NCBI RefSeq assembly: GCF_000621665.1
Contig: NZ_JHXQ01000004.1
Location: 248,001-312,000, forward strand
Length of the DNA: 64,000 nt
Reading direction: 5' to 3'
Origin: Allorhizobium undicola ORS 992 = ATCC 700741
GTDB taxonomy: Bacteria; Pseudomonadota; Alphaproteobacteria; Rhizobiales; Rhizobiaceae
The notes under the pieces are model-generated. The model did no database searches and was not told the DNA's origin. It was given only the letters and a program-made list of their open reading frames with translations. This document shows, piece after piece, positions 28,098-37,900 of the stretch. The translations under genes were made by a program, and so were the position numbers. Position 1 is the first letter of the stretch; the number at the start of each line of letters is the position of its first letter.

Positions 28098-31000
28098 TTG
28101 TCTTCGCAACCCATGATCCTGAGCGGCCGCGGCGTGGTGGCCGTACTGGGGCCGACCAATACCGGCAAGACGCATTATGCGATCGAGCGGATGGTAGCTC
28201 ACGGGTCCGGCATCATCGGCCTGCCGCTTCGCCTTCTGGCGCGCGAGGTCTATACACGGCTGGTGGAGAGAGTGGGCGCCAAGAACGTGGCGCTGGTGAC
28301 GGGCGAGGAAAAGATCGCTCCGCCCAATGCGCGCTATTCTGTCTGCACCGTGGAGGCCATGCCGCGCGAAACGCGCTCGGCCTTCGTGGCCATCGATGAA
28401 ATCCAGCTCGCAGGCGACCTGGAGCGGGGCCATATTTTCACCGACCGGTTGCTGAACCTGAGGGGCCGCGAGGAAACCCTGCTTCTGGGCTCGGCCACCA
28501 TGAAGCCCATTCTCACGCAATTGCTGCCGGGCATAACCGTGGTGGAGCGCCCGCGCCTTTCGCATCTCTTTTATGCAGGGCAGAAGAAGATCACCCGCCT
28601 GCCGCAGCGTAGCGCCATTGTCGCCTTCTCCGCCGATGAAGTCTATGCCATTGCCGAGCTGATCCGCCGCCAGCGCGGCGGGGCCGCCGTCGTGCTGGGC
28701 GCGCTCAGCCCCCGCACGCGCAATGCCCAGGTCGGCCTCTATCAGTCGGGCGATGTGGACTATCTCGTGGCAACCGATGCCATCGGCATGGGCCTCAATC
28801 TCGATGTCGATCACGTCGCCTTCGCGCAGGACCGGAAATTCGACGGCTACCAGTTCCGTAACCTCAACCCCGGAGAACTGGGCCAGATTGCCGGACGCGC
28901 AGGACGCCACCTGAAAGACGGAACCTTCGGCGTGACCGGCCGTGTCGATCCCTTCGATCCCGAACTGGTGGACCGGCTGCAAAATCACGAATTCGACCCG
29001 GTGAAGGTGTTGCAATGGCGCACCCCCGATTTCGACTTTTCATCCATCTCCAGCCTGCAACGCAGCCTGGATGCGCCGCCGCGCGTGCCGGGGCTTGCCC
29101 GCGCCCTGCCGGCGGTGGACCAGCAGGCGCTGGAACATCTGGCGCGCTATGCGGAAGTGCAGGATCTGGCCAGCTCCCCGCAGCGGGTTTCGCTGCTGTG
29201 GGACGCCTGCGCATTGCCGGATTATCGGCGCATTACACCGGCCCAACATGCCGATCTTATACTTTCGCTGTTTTCAGACCTTGCCAGACATGGCACTGTG
29301 AACGAAGATTTCCTGGCCGAACAGGTGCGCCGGGCCGACCGCACCGATGGCGAGATCGATACGCTCTCTGCACGGATTGCACAAATCAGAACTTGGACTT
29401 ATGTGTCGAACCGGCCGGGCTGGCTTGCCGATCCGACACACTGGCAGGAAAAGACGCGGGAAATCGAGGATCGATTGTCCGATGCGTTACATGAAAGGTT
29501 GACGAAACGCTTTGTTGATCGCAGGACATCTGTGCTCATGAAGCGCTTGAGAGAGAATGCGATGCTGGAAGCAGAAATCAGTGTGAACGGTGATGTCTTC
29601 GTCGAGGGACATCACATGGGGCAACTCTCCGGATTCCGGTTCTCGCCAGTGGCGGGTATGGAAGGCCCGGACGCCAAGGCGGTGCAGACTGCCACGCAAA
29701 AGGCGTTGGGTCTGGAGTTCGAGGCCCGCGCGGCAAGGCTTCATGCCTCCGGCAATGGCGATCTGGCGCTGGGCGCGGACGGCTATGTCCGCTGGCTTGG
29801 CGAGCCGGTGGCGCGTCTGGCGGGCTCGGATCACATCATGCGTCCGCGCGTGATCCTGCTGGCGGACGAACAGCTGACCGGCAATGCCCGCGATCACGTC
29901 GTGGCCCGCATCGAGCGCTTCGTCAATCATCACCTCGTCACCGTTCTGAAGCCCCTGGACGATCTGTCCCGCGCCGAAGACCTGCAAGGGCTGGCCAAGG
30001 GGCTGGCCTTCCAGCTTGTCGAAAATCTCGGCGTGCTCTTCCGCCGCGATGTCTCGGAAGACGTGAAGTCGCTGGATCAGGACGGGCGCGCCTCCATGCG
30101 CCGTTACGGCGTGCGATTCGGCGCCTACCACATCTTCATGCCGGCACTGCTGAAGCCCGCACCCGCCGAACTCATCACCCTGCTCTGGGCGCTGAAAAAC
30201 GACGGCATGGACAAGACCGGCTATGGCGACCTCATCCCGGTTCTGGCAGCTGGCCGCACCTCCGTTGTCACCGATCCGGCCTTCGAACGCGATTTCTACA
30301 AGCTGGCGGGCTTCCGCTTCCTTGGAAAACGCGCTGTCCGCATCGACATTCTCGAACGTCTGGCCGACATTATCCGCCCGCTGCTGCAATGGAAGCCGGG
30401 CAGCGGTTCGCGCCCGGACGGCGCCTATGACGGCCGCCGTTTTACCACCACCACGGCCATGCTCTCCATTCTCGGTGCAACGCCCGACGATATGGAAGAA
30501 ATTCTCAAAGGCCTCGGCTATCGCGCCGATAGCGTGAAGGCTGAAGAAGCGCAGGCCTACCTCGCCTCGCAGGATGGCGGCAACGCACCATCCGAGGCCT
30601 TGGCCAGCGAAGCTGCGGGCGAAAAAGCCGATCAGGACGACAGCGATGGCGTTCAGGAGGCCGACGGAAACGAGGAGGCCCAGGCCAGCGAGGCGAAAGC
30701 CGGCGAAGCGCAAACGGATGAAGCCCGGACGGACGAAGCCAATATTGCCGAAACCGATCCCGCCGCGCTGGTGGCAGAGCCCGATCAGCCCGTGGAACCA
30801 AAGCCGGTTCTCCTGTGGCGTCCGGGCGGACGCAACGACCAGCAGCGTCAGGGCGGTCGCCCGCAAGGCGAACGCCGCCACGGCAACCGCGACGGTGGCC
30901 GGGAAGCTGGAAGGGACGGCAACCGCGAAGGCGTCCAGGGTCGCCCCGGCCACAACCGTGGTGAAGGCCGCGGAGAAGGCGCTCGCAATGAACAGCGCCG

Positions 31001-31217
31001 CGAGGGCCACGGCGGCAAGCCGCGTGACCGTGACAACAATCGCGACAAGCAGGGCCAGCGTGGCGACCGCCAGGAGCGGGGTCCGCGTCAGGACAGGGAC
31101 AACCGTCCCGCCCAGAACCAGCGCTTCGAGGCCAAGCCGCCACGCAAGGACAAGCCGATCGATCCCGATTCGCCCTTCGCAAAGCTGGCTGCCCTGAAAG
31201 AGCAGATGAAGAAGTAA
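28098..31217 (+). CDS. SUV3-like superfamily 2 RNA helicase with long Arg/Gly-rich tail
   Basis: About 1039 residues. The helicase core has VLGPTNTGKTH (Walker A, about residue 18), LPLRLLAREVY, CTVEAMP, IDEIQLAGD (DExx, about 99), LLLGSATMKP and LVATDAIGMGLNLDVDHVAF. Motif VI is LGQIAGRAGRH (about 264). This order resembles mitochondrial SUV3 and the rhizobial/Brucella protein called MgpS. A helical middle follows, then an acidic Ala/Glu segment (about 820-900). The last about 110 residues are rich in Arg, Gly, Asn and Gln (GGRPQGERRHGNRDGGREAG), probably disordered and RNA-binding. TTG 28098 has CGGAG 7 bases upstream; ATG 28113 is the alternative. The S4-domain gene follows by 3 bp, suggesting a shared RNA-related role. 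Confidence 0.88.
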   Translation: MSSQPMILSGRGVVAVLGPTNTGKTHYAIERMVAHGSGIIGLPLRLLAREVYTRLVERVGAKNVALVTGEEKIAPPNARYSVCTVEAMPRETRSAFVAIDEIQLAGDLERGHIFTDRLLNLRGREETLLLGSATMKPILTQLLPGITVVERPRLSHLFYAGQKKITRLPQRSAIVAFSADEVYAIAELIRRQRGGAAVVLGALSPRTRNAQVGLYQSGDVDYLVATDAIGMGLNLDVDHVAFAQDRKFDGYQFRNLNPGELGQIAGRAGRHLKDGTFGVTGRVDPFDPELVDRLQNHEFDPVKVLQWRTPDFDFSSISSLQRSLDAPPRVPGLARALPAVDQQALEHLARYAEVQDLASSPQRVSLLWDACALPDYRRITPAQHADLILSLFSDLARHGTVNEDFLAEQVRRADRTDGEIDTLSARIAQIRTWTYVSNRPGWLADPTHWQEKTREIEDRLSDALHERLTKRFVDRRTSVLMKRLRENAMLEAEISVNGDVFVEGHHMGQLSGFRFSPVAGMEGPDAKAVQTATQKALGLEFEARAARLHASGNGDLALGADGYVRWLGEPVARLAGSDHIMRPRVILLADEQLTGNARDHVVARIERFVNHHLVTVLKPLDDLSRAEDLQGLAKGLAFQLVENLGVLFRRDVSEDVKSLDQDGRASMRRYGVRFGAYHIFMPALLKPAPAELITLLWALKNDGMDKTGYGDLIPVLAAGRTSVVTDPAFERDFYKLAGFRFLGKRAVRIDILERLADIIRPLLQWKPGSGSRPDGAYDGRRFTTTTAMLSILGATPDDMEEILKGLGYRADSVKAEEAQAYLASQDGGNAPSEALASEAAGEKADQDDSDGVQEADGNEEAQASEAKAGEAQTDEARTDEANIAETDPAALVAEPDQPVEPKPVLLWRPGGRNDQQRQGGRPQGERRHGNRDGGREAGRDGNREGVQGRPGHNRGEGRGEGARNEQRREGHGGKPRDRDNNRDKQGQRGDRQERGPRQDRDNRPAQNQRFEAKPPRKDKPIDPDSPFAKLAALKEQMKK

Positions 31218-31220
31218 GTC

Positions 31221-31619
31221 ATGGCCGAAGAACAGCCTCCGTCCGCGCCACAACGCATCGACAAATGGCTGTTCTTCGCACGTGTCTCGAAATCCCGCAC
31301 CCTGGCGCAGGAACAGATTCAATCCGGTCTCGTTCAGATCAATGCCAGGGTCGTAAAACAGCCGAGCGCAACGGTGCGCCCCGGTGACGAGGTAAGAGTG
31401 GCCCTGCCACGCCGGGATCTCGTTCTCAAGGTTCTCAAAGCCGGAGACCGTCGCGGCCCCTACGAGGAAGCCAGATGCCTCTATGAGGATCTCTCGCCCC
31501 CACCTGAAAGCCGCCCGGAACTGACCGCACTTGAACAGGCCCAGCGCCTTCCCGGATCAGGCCGTCCGACAAAGCGCGAGCGCCGCCAGCTTGACCGGCT
31601 TTTCGACCCGGACGAGTGA
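31221..31619 (+). CDS. S4-domain RNA-binding heat-shock protein (Hsp15-like)
   Basis: 132 residues. The N-terminal S4 domain (about 10-75) has QRIDKWLFFARVSKSRTLAQEQIQSGLVQINARVV. It is followed by RPGDEVRVALPRRDLVLKVL and a charged C-terminal tail (GRPTKRERRQLDRL). This arrangement matches Hsp15/HslR, which binds 50S subunits carrying stalled nascent chains. It starts 3 bp after the helicase stop, so it is almost certainly in the same operon. The identity as an S4 protein is firm; the exact role is by analogy. Confidence 0.9.
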   Translation: MAEEQPPSAPQRIDKWLFFARVSKSRTLAQEQIQSGLVQINARVVKQPSATVRPGDEVRVALPRRDLVLKVLKAGDRRGPYEEARCLYEDLSPPPESRPELTALEQAQRLPGSGRPTKRERRQLDRLFDPDE

Positions 31620-31843
31620 AAGCGCGTGCCTCGCTGGGCCATCGCTCCACCCGTGGCCAGGGAAAAATCTACCTCCTGACGGCGAAAACTGACATGTTTT
31701 ATTCTTGCTAAAGCGGCAGGAAAGCAGTAGCTCACTCACCTGTGGAAAAAGGCGGCATCTCCCGCAGCCGACCGACCGATCGTCCACAATCCTTTGCGGG
31801 GTCTGGGGTCAAGCCCCCGTCGCAGATAAGCCTGGAGTGCCGC

Positions 31844-32182
31844 ATGACGTATATCGTGACCGACAATTGCGTACGCTGCAAATATACCGACTGCGTTGAA
31901 GTATGTCCGGTGGATTGCTTTTACGAAGGCGAAAATTTCCTCGTAATCAATCCCGACGAGTGCATCGATTGCGGCGTCTGCGAGCCTGAATGTCCCGCCG
32001 AGGCCATCAAGCCCGACACCGAGCCGGGCCTCGACAAGTGGCTGAAGATCAATGCCGAATATGCGCAACAATGGCCCAACATCACCGTGAAGCGCGACGC
32101 CCTGCCGGAAGCCAAGGAAATGGACGGCGTTGAAGGCAAATATGAACTCTACTTCTCCCCCAAGCCCGGCGCCGGCGACTGA
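31844..32182 (+). CDS. fdxA: Seven-iron ferredoxin FdxA
   Basis: 112-residue electron carrier with one 3Fe-4S and one 4Fe-4S cluster. It has [19 protein letters not shown] (Cys 9, 12, 17, 21 and 25) and [17 protein letters not shown]. The C-terminal extension ([19 protein letters not shown]) is typical of the FdxA/FdI group. The frame opens at 31742, but homologues begin MTYIVTDNC at ATG 31844. A terminator follows. It is a single gene upstream of carD, as often in Rhizobiales. Confidence 0.96.
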   Translation: MTYIVTDNCVRCKYTDCVEVCPVDCFYEGENFLVINPDECIDCGVCEPECPAEAIKPDTEPGLDKWLKINAEYAQQWPNITVKRDALPEAKEMDGVEGKYELYFSPKPGAGD

Positions 32183-32222
32183 CCAGCCCGCCACGGGACC
32201 CGCCAAATAAAGAGCGGCAGTG

Positions 32223-32259
32223 AAGCCGGATGCCAGAATGCGTCCGGCTTTTGTATTTT
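32223..32259 (+). terminator. Terminator of fdxA
   Basis: AAGCCGGA (32223-32230) pairs with TCCGGCTT (32243-32250), followed by TTGTATTTT. It lies 40 bp after the fdxA stop. Confidence 0.7.
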
Positions 32260-32273
32260 CGGCCGCTATTTTC

Positions 32274-32372
32274 GCATTTCCGGACGCAAAACCGGGGCCC
32301 ACTTTTGTTGGAAATGCTTTCCTCTGCGCATTTCCGGACGCAAAACCGGTTCCCACTTTTGCTGGAAATGCT
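32274..32372. repeat. Two direct 45-bp copies of a family B variant
   Basis: GCATTTCCGGACGCAAAACCG...TTGGAAATGCT occurs twice head-to-tail (32274-32318 and 32328-32372) with a few differences. It is a variant of the dispersed family B element. The rest of the 32183-32906 gap shows no ORF with motifs. Near 32848-32867 a perfect CCGGGCCC palindrome pair would fold upstream of carD. Confidence 0.8.
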
Positions 32373-32906
32373 TGTGCAAGCACCAAGGAGTTGTCGCGAT
32401 TTCATAACACAGCCATGCAAATTTGCAGGTGCTGAATTCGCAGGAAAATAAGCACATATCTCTGTGCCGAGCACCCGGTGCAAACCAGGCTCGATGGCAA
32501 GGTTAGGCCTTGAAATCCTTGACTTAAGCAAGGTTTGCCGGGCCACCTCCGCCCCTGTGCGAAGCAGTTGGCGCGCGCCGGTTAGGCTTAGACGCTTCTT
32601 CCGTCAAGGGAGAATGAGGCAGCAAAATATTGATTTCCTCACTTTTTTATGTTAGACAACGAGAACTGATCCACCGTGCGGGCATAATTGTGCCCAAACC
32701 TGCCACGAAAGCCAAAAAATCCGCGCCTCCAAATCTGTGACATTCTATCCACTGGGGTGGGTCGCCGATGCGAGGGTTTGTTTTGCTGAAAATCGCGGCT
32801 GGACCAGCAGCGTGAAGTCACCCCGACGGTTCCCCCGTCTCATCCGGGCCCTCCCGGGCCCGGCATCGGCTGCTGCCGATATTGTAACAGGGAGTTTTTA
32901 GAGCGA

Positions 32907-33485
32907 ATGACGACCCAGCAGAAAAAATCCTCTACGCGCCAGGGCTTCAAGACGGGCGAAGCAATCGTCTATCCGGCCCATGGCGTCGGCACGATCACTG
33001 CTATCGAGGAGCAGGAAGTCGCGGGCATGAAGCTTGAGCTTTTTGTTATTGACTTCGAAAAGGACAAGATGCGCCTCAAGGTGCCTGTCACCAAGGCAGT
33101 TGCCATCGGTATGCGCAAGCTTTCCGAAACCGACTTCGTTGACCGCGCGTTGAAGGTGGTTCAAGGCAAGGCCCGCGTCAAGCGCACCATGTGGTCGCGC
33201 CGCGCCCAGGAATATGATCAGAAAATCAATTCCGGCGATCTTATCTCCATCGCTGAAGTCGTTCGCGATCTTTACCGCGCCGAGCATCAGCCGGAGCAGT
33301 CCTATTCCGAGCGCCAGCTTTATGAAGCCGCCCTTGACCGCATGGCCCGCGAAATCGCCGCCGTGAACAAGATGTCGGAAACCGAAGCCGTGCGTCTGGT
33401 GGAAGTCAATCTGGCCAAAGGCCCGAAGCGCGGCAAGACCGTCGAAGAAGAAGACACCCACGAGGAAGAGGAAGAAGCAGCATAA
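32907..33485 (+). CDS. carD: CarD/CdnL-type RNA polymerase-binding regulator
   Basis: Stabilises open promoter complexes, notably at rRNA and growth genes, by binding the RNA polymerase beta subunit. 192 residues. The N-terminal RNAP-interaction domain (about 14-75) has FKTGEAIVYPAHGVGTITAIEEQEVAGMKLEL. The helical DNA-binding domain follows (SRRAQEYDQKINSGDLISIAEVVRDL). An acidic C-terminus ends in a Glu-rich run. The start is ATG 32907. It stands alone, with its own terminator, as in other alphaproteobacteria. Confidence 0.94.
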   Translation: MTTQQKKSSTRQGFKTGEAIVYPAHGVGTITAIEEQEVAGMKLELFVIDFEKDKMRLKVPVTKAVAIGMRKLSETDFVDRALKVVQGKARVKRTMWSRRAQEYDQKINSGDLISIAEVVRDLYRAEHQPEQSYSERQLYEAALDRMAREIAAVNKMSETEAVRLVEVNLAKGPKRGKTVEEEDTHEEEEEAA

Positions 33486-33508
33486 GATTGCGCTGCCTTT
33501 CAGATTTC

Positions 33509-33540
33509 AAAAAACCCGGATCTTTATCCGGGTTTTTTAT
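33509..33540. terminator. Bidirectional terminator between carD and a flavoprotein gene
   Basis: AAAAAACCCGGA / TCCGGGTTTTTT with a 6-base loop: a textbook hairpin with T-runs on both strands between convergent genes. Confidence 0.95.
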
Positions 33541-33577
33541 TTGGTCGGAATGGGGGCCCCTACAGCGCCCGCAACCA

Positions 33578-34783
33578 TTACCCCTGCAACCACTCCAGCA
33601 TACCCAGCCCGGCGGCGCGGCCAGTGGCGAAACAGGCTGTCAGAAGATAACCGCCGGTCGGCGCCTCCCAATCCAGCATTTCGCCCGCGAGAAAAACCCC
33701 CGGCAAGTCTTTCAACATGAAGCGGCAGTCGAGCTGTTCAAGGTGCACGCCGCCCGCTGAAGAGATCGCTTCCTCGATTGGCCTTGGCCGCAAAAGGGCA
33801 AGCGGCAGCGCCTTCAGCCGGGAGCCCAGCTCTTCCGGGGCAAGTTGCGCAAGCTCAGGCGTGGTCTCACGCAACAAGGCGAGCTTGACCCCCTCCAGTC
33901 CCGTGGCCTTTCGCAGCCGGTTGGACAGGCTGAGTTTCGCTGGCTGACGGGCGAGATCCCTGACAAGTTTTTCCAGACTTCGCCCCGGCAGAAGATCGAG
34001 CATCAAATCTGTCTTCCCCTTCTCCAGCCCGTCACGCAGGGCTGCGGAATGGGCATAGATCAGGCTTCCTTCGACCCCATGCCGGGAAATGACGAACTCG
34101 CCCTGAATGCGCCCGGCAGCCGACATGATGGCCACCGACTTGACCGGCGCACCGGCGAAGCGCTCCCGGAAGGTCTCGCTCCAGGCGCAATCAAAGCCGC
34201 AATTGGCAGGTCGGAACGGTGCAAAGGTAACTCCGGCACCTGCAAGCGCGGGAATCCATGCCGCATCCGATCCAAGCCTCGGCCAGCTTGCGCCGCCAAG
34301 CGCCAGAAGCACCGCGTCGGGCTCGAAGGTTTTTTGTCCTTCCGGCGTGTCGAAATGCAGTAAGCGTCCGGAAAATCCCGTCCATCGATGCCGCGTGAGA
34401 AGCCTGACCCCCTGCCGCTCCAATCGTGCCAGCCAGCTCCGCAACAAAGGAGATGCCTTCATGACGCTTGGAAAAACCCGTCCCGAGCTGCCGGTGAAGA
34501 CCGTCTGGCCAAGCCCTTCTGCCCACGCGCACACCGCCTGCGGGGTAAAACCGTCCAGCGCGGGTCCAAGCGCCTCCGTCGCCGCACCGAAGCGCTGACG
34601 GAAACGGTCATAATCCTCGGAATGCGTAAGGTTGAGCCCGGATTTTCCCGCCAGCAGGAACTTGCGCCCCATGGTTGGCATAGCCTCATAGACGTTTACC
34701 CGATGGCCGTGACCTGCCACGACATCTGCCGCCATGAGCCCCGCCGGTCCACCGCCAATGATCGCAATCGTCTTCTGCTGCAT
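33578..34783 (-). CDS. HI0933/BaiN-type FAD-dependent oxidoreductase
   Basis: 401-residue flavoprotein of the HI0933-like (BaiN/RdsA) family. The N-terminal FAD-binding motif is AIIGGGPAGLMAADVVA. It has GRKFLLAGKSGLNLTHSE, a conserved family signature, and a C-terminal FAD motif GVFLAGEMLDWEAPTGGYLL. The frame opens at 34861 but ATG 34783 starts directly before the dinucleotide fold. The physiological substrate is unknown in most bacteria; related enzymes reduce enones. It converges on carD and is preceded by a family A palindrome. Confidence 0.9.
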   Translation of the reverse strand: MQQKTIAIIGGGPAGLMAADVVAGHGHRVNVYEAMPTMGRKFLLAGKSGLNLTHSEDYDRFRQRFGAATEALGPALDGFTPQAVCAWAEGLGQTVFTGSSGRVFPSVMKASPLLRSWLARLERQGVRLLTRHRWTGFSGRLLHFDTPEGQKTFEPDAVLLALGGASWPRLGSDAAWIPALAGAGVTFAPFRPANCGFDCAWSETFRERFAGAPVKSVAIMSAAGRIQGEFVISRHGVEGSLIYAHSAALRDGLEKGKTDLMLDLLPGRSLEKLVRDLARQPAKLSLSNRLRKATGLEGVKLALLRETTPELAQLAPEELGSRLKALPLALLRPRPIEEAISSAGGVHLEQLDCRFMLKDLPGVFLAGEMLDWEAPTGGYLLTACFATGRAAGLGMLEWLQG

Positions 34784-34827
34784 TATTGTTGCTTTACCTT
34801 GACCGCAAACCCGCTGCACCAAAACGG

Positions 34828-34871
34828 TTACAGCGTCCTTTGTGCGTTTGATAAAACGCACGGCGCTGTAA
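34828..34871. repeat. Dispersed palindrome, family A (with insertion)
   Basis: TTACAGCG-TCCTT-TGTGCGTTTGATAAAACGCACGGCGCTGTAA matches the 19991 element, with several extra or changed bases in the left arm. It lies between putA and the flavoprotein gene. Confidence 0.8.
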
Positions 34872-34906
34872 TGAATTACGCACCCGGCAAAAGCTGCCGA
34901 CCCTCC

Positions 34907-37900
34907 TCAGCCAATCGCCATCAGGCTGGCATTGCCACCAGCGGCGGCCGTGTTGGTCGAGATGGAAACCTCCTCGACAAGCCAGTCCAGACAATAGGCA
35001 TCATGGCCTTGGCCCTCACTGGATGCGGCCTGCACCAGTATCAGCGGACCGGGCAATTCGGCAATGGCCTTGTTGAGCGCAACCAACCCATCGCCTTCCG
35101 CCTCCAGCAAAGCCCCGGCAAAGGGCGCGGCTTTCGCCCATCCGCCCCGGCCAACCGGCGAAATCCGCCCTTTCAGCGTTTCGGGCAGTTCGGCAAGCAA
35201 TCGCTGAAGACCCGCATCTGCATCGACAAAGGCATGATTGCCCGTGGCGAGTGTTGCGGCAAGCTGGCGGTAAAGCCCTTTTTGCGTTTGCGCCACCAGC
35301 AGAATGCTGCCACGGGGATGCAAGGCATAAAGGTTTTTTTCTCCCACCGGTCCCGGCAGCTCCACGCAGACATTCAGCCGTGAAGCGGCGGCAATCTCAC
35401 GGACGGTCTGCGCCTCGTCACGCTGCCCTCGCCCTTCGAGCCATTGCGCGAAATCCACCAAACCCTGATCCGGCGGCAATAGCCCCGGATGCGGAAAGGC
35501 ATGACCCGGCAGGCCAGATGTGTTCCCATGGCGCGGGACACTGCCGCTCCCTGTCTGTCCTGAAATACCCGAACCAAGAGTGGAAAGGGCGCTATGCTGC
35601 GGTTCTGTATTTTCGGACCGGACTTTTGCAAAAAGCCTTTCCTGCCTTTCCGTCTGATGCCGCAGCCTGCCGAGATAGAGCGGCCCGCCTGCCTTCGGCC
35701 CCGTGCCGGAAAGACCACGGCCACCAAAGGGCTGCACGCCAACCACCGCACCAATGATGTTGCGATTGATGTAAAGATTGCCCGCCTTGATGCGGCTGGT
35801 GACGTGGGCAATGGTTTCATCAAGCCTTGTATGCAGGCCAAAGGTCAGGCCATAGCCTGTGGCATTGATCTGGTCGATCAGCCCATCCAGCTCGCTGCGC
35901 CGGTAACGCAGCACATGCAGCACGGGCCCAAAGACCTCGCGGCCAAGCTCTGCCAGCGACGAAATTTCGATGATGGTTGGCGGCACGAAGGTGCCATGCG
36001 CGGTGCCATTGCCAGCGCCAATCTGCTCCACCGCTTTGCCGGCTTTGCGCATGGTGGAGATATGCGCATCTATCGTGGCCTTGGCTTCGGCGGTGATCAC
36101 CGGGCCGATGTCCACCGAGAGCCGCGTGGTGGGTCCAAGCGTCAGCTCGTGCAACGCGCCCTTCAGCATGGACAGAATGCGATCTGCAACCTCCTCCTGA
36201 AGGCACAGCACGCGCAGCGCCGAGCAGCGTTGACCCGCGCTATCGAAGGCAGAGGCGATCACATCCATCACCACCTGTTCGGCCAGCGCCGAGGAATCGA
36301 CGATCATGGCATTCTGTCCGCCCGTCTCGGCAATCAGGGGAACGGGCTTTCCATTCGGCAAAAGACGCACCGCAAGCTGTTTCTGGATGAGCTTTGCCAC
36401 CTCCGTCGAGCCGGTAAACAGCACCCCCGCCACGCCATCCGCCGCCACAAGCGCTGCCCCGACCCGGCCATCTCCCGGCAACAATTGCAGCACGCCTTTC
36501 GGGATACCCGCGGCATGAAGGATCCGCACGGCCTCCGCAGCAATCAGCGGCGTTTCCTCGGCAGGCTTGGCCAGCACGGGATTGCCCGCCACAAGGGCTG
36601 CGGCAACCTGCCCCGTGAAGATCGCCAGCGGAAAATTCCAGGGACTGATGCAAACGATCGGCCCCAGGGCGCCATGCAGTGGCAGTGGCAGCTGCCGGGC
36701 CTGATCGGCATAATAGCGCAGGAAATCGATAGCCTCGCGCACCTCGGCAATGGCGTTCGGGGCGGATTTTCCCGCTTCCCGCATGATGAGGCCCAAAAGC
36801 ACCGGCAGGCGCTCCTGCATGGTATCAGCCGCCCGCTCCAGCGCCGCAGCCCGCTCTGCGGCAGGCGTGGCCGCCCAGCCCATGGCAGCCTCACCAGCCA
36901 GAACAACAGCCTGTACAGCCTCCTGCTCATCCGCCTCCACGACCTCTCCTACCCGGTCGCGGTGATCACCCGGCGCCAGCACCGGCCGGGCGGTCCCCTG
37001 CCCCTGCCCGGCGGCCAGAAGCGGCTGCGAGCGCCAGTCTATGGCAGCACTTTCCTGCAAAGCCTCGCTCAAAGCCGCCAACACATTTTCATCCGACAGG
37101 TCGAGCCCTGCCGAATTCTGCCGTGACGGACCGAACAGATCCGCAGGAAGCGCGATCCTGTCATGCTTGCCGCCCGGCACCGCCATTGCCCTCACCTGAT
37201 CGACGGGATCGGCCACAAGTTCCTCGACGGAAATGGCCGGATCGGCGATCCGGTTGACGAAGGAAGAATTGGCGCCATTTTCCAGAAGGCGGCGCACCAG
37301 ATAGGCCAGAAGGGTTTCATGGGTGCCGACTGGCGCATAGATCCGGCAAGGCCGGTCCAGATGGCTCACGCCCACCACTTCATCGTAAAGCGGCTCTCCC
37401 ATGCCATGCAGGCACTGGAATTCATAAGAACCGGTCTGGAAGGCATCGCCCGCCAAATGGTAGATCGTCGCCAGCGTCTGGGCATTATGGGTGGCAAACT
37501 GCGGAAAAACCACATCTCGCGCCGCCAGAAGCCGTCGCGCGCAGGCCACATAGGAAACATCCGTGTGGATCTTGCGGGTAAAGACCGGAAAATCGGCCAG
37601 TCCATCCACCTGCGCCCGCTTGATTTCCGCGTCCCAATAGGCTCCCTTCACCAGCCGCACCATGATACGGCGGCCAGCACGGCGGGCGAGATCGATGATG
37701 AAATCGATTACGAAGGGGCAGCGCTTGCCATAGGCCTGCACCACGAAACCCATTCCGTTCCACCCCGCCAGATCGGGATCGAGACTGAGTTCCTCCAGAA
37801 TATCCAGCGAAAGCTCCAGCCTGTCGGCCTCTTCGGCATCGATGTTCAGGCCAATGTCATAGCGCTTCGCCAGCATGGCCAGGATTTTCACACGCGGCAA

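Noticed and set aside
29487-31322. 611-codon minus-strand frame opposite the helicase gene
   Set aside because: Low-complexity hydrophobic translation created by the Arg/Glu-rich tail of the real gene.
32274-32372. Two direct repeats considered as the start of a CRISPR array
   Set aside because: Only two copies with a 9-bp spacer; they belong to a dispersed repeat family and no cas gene is present.
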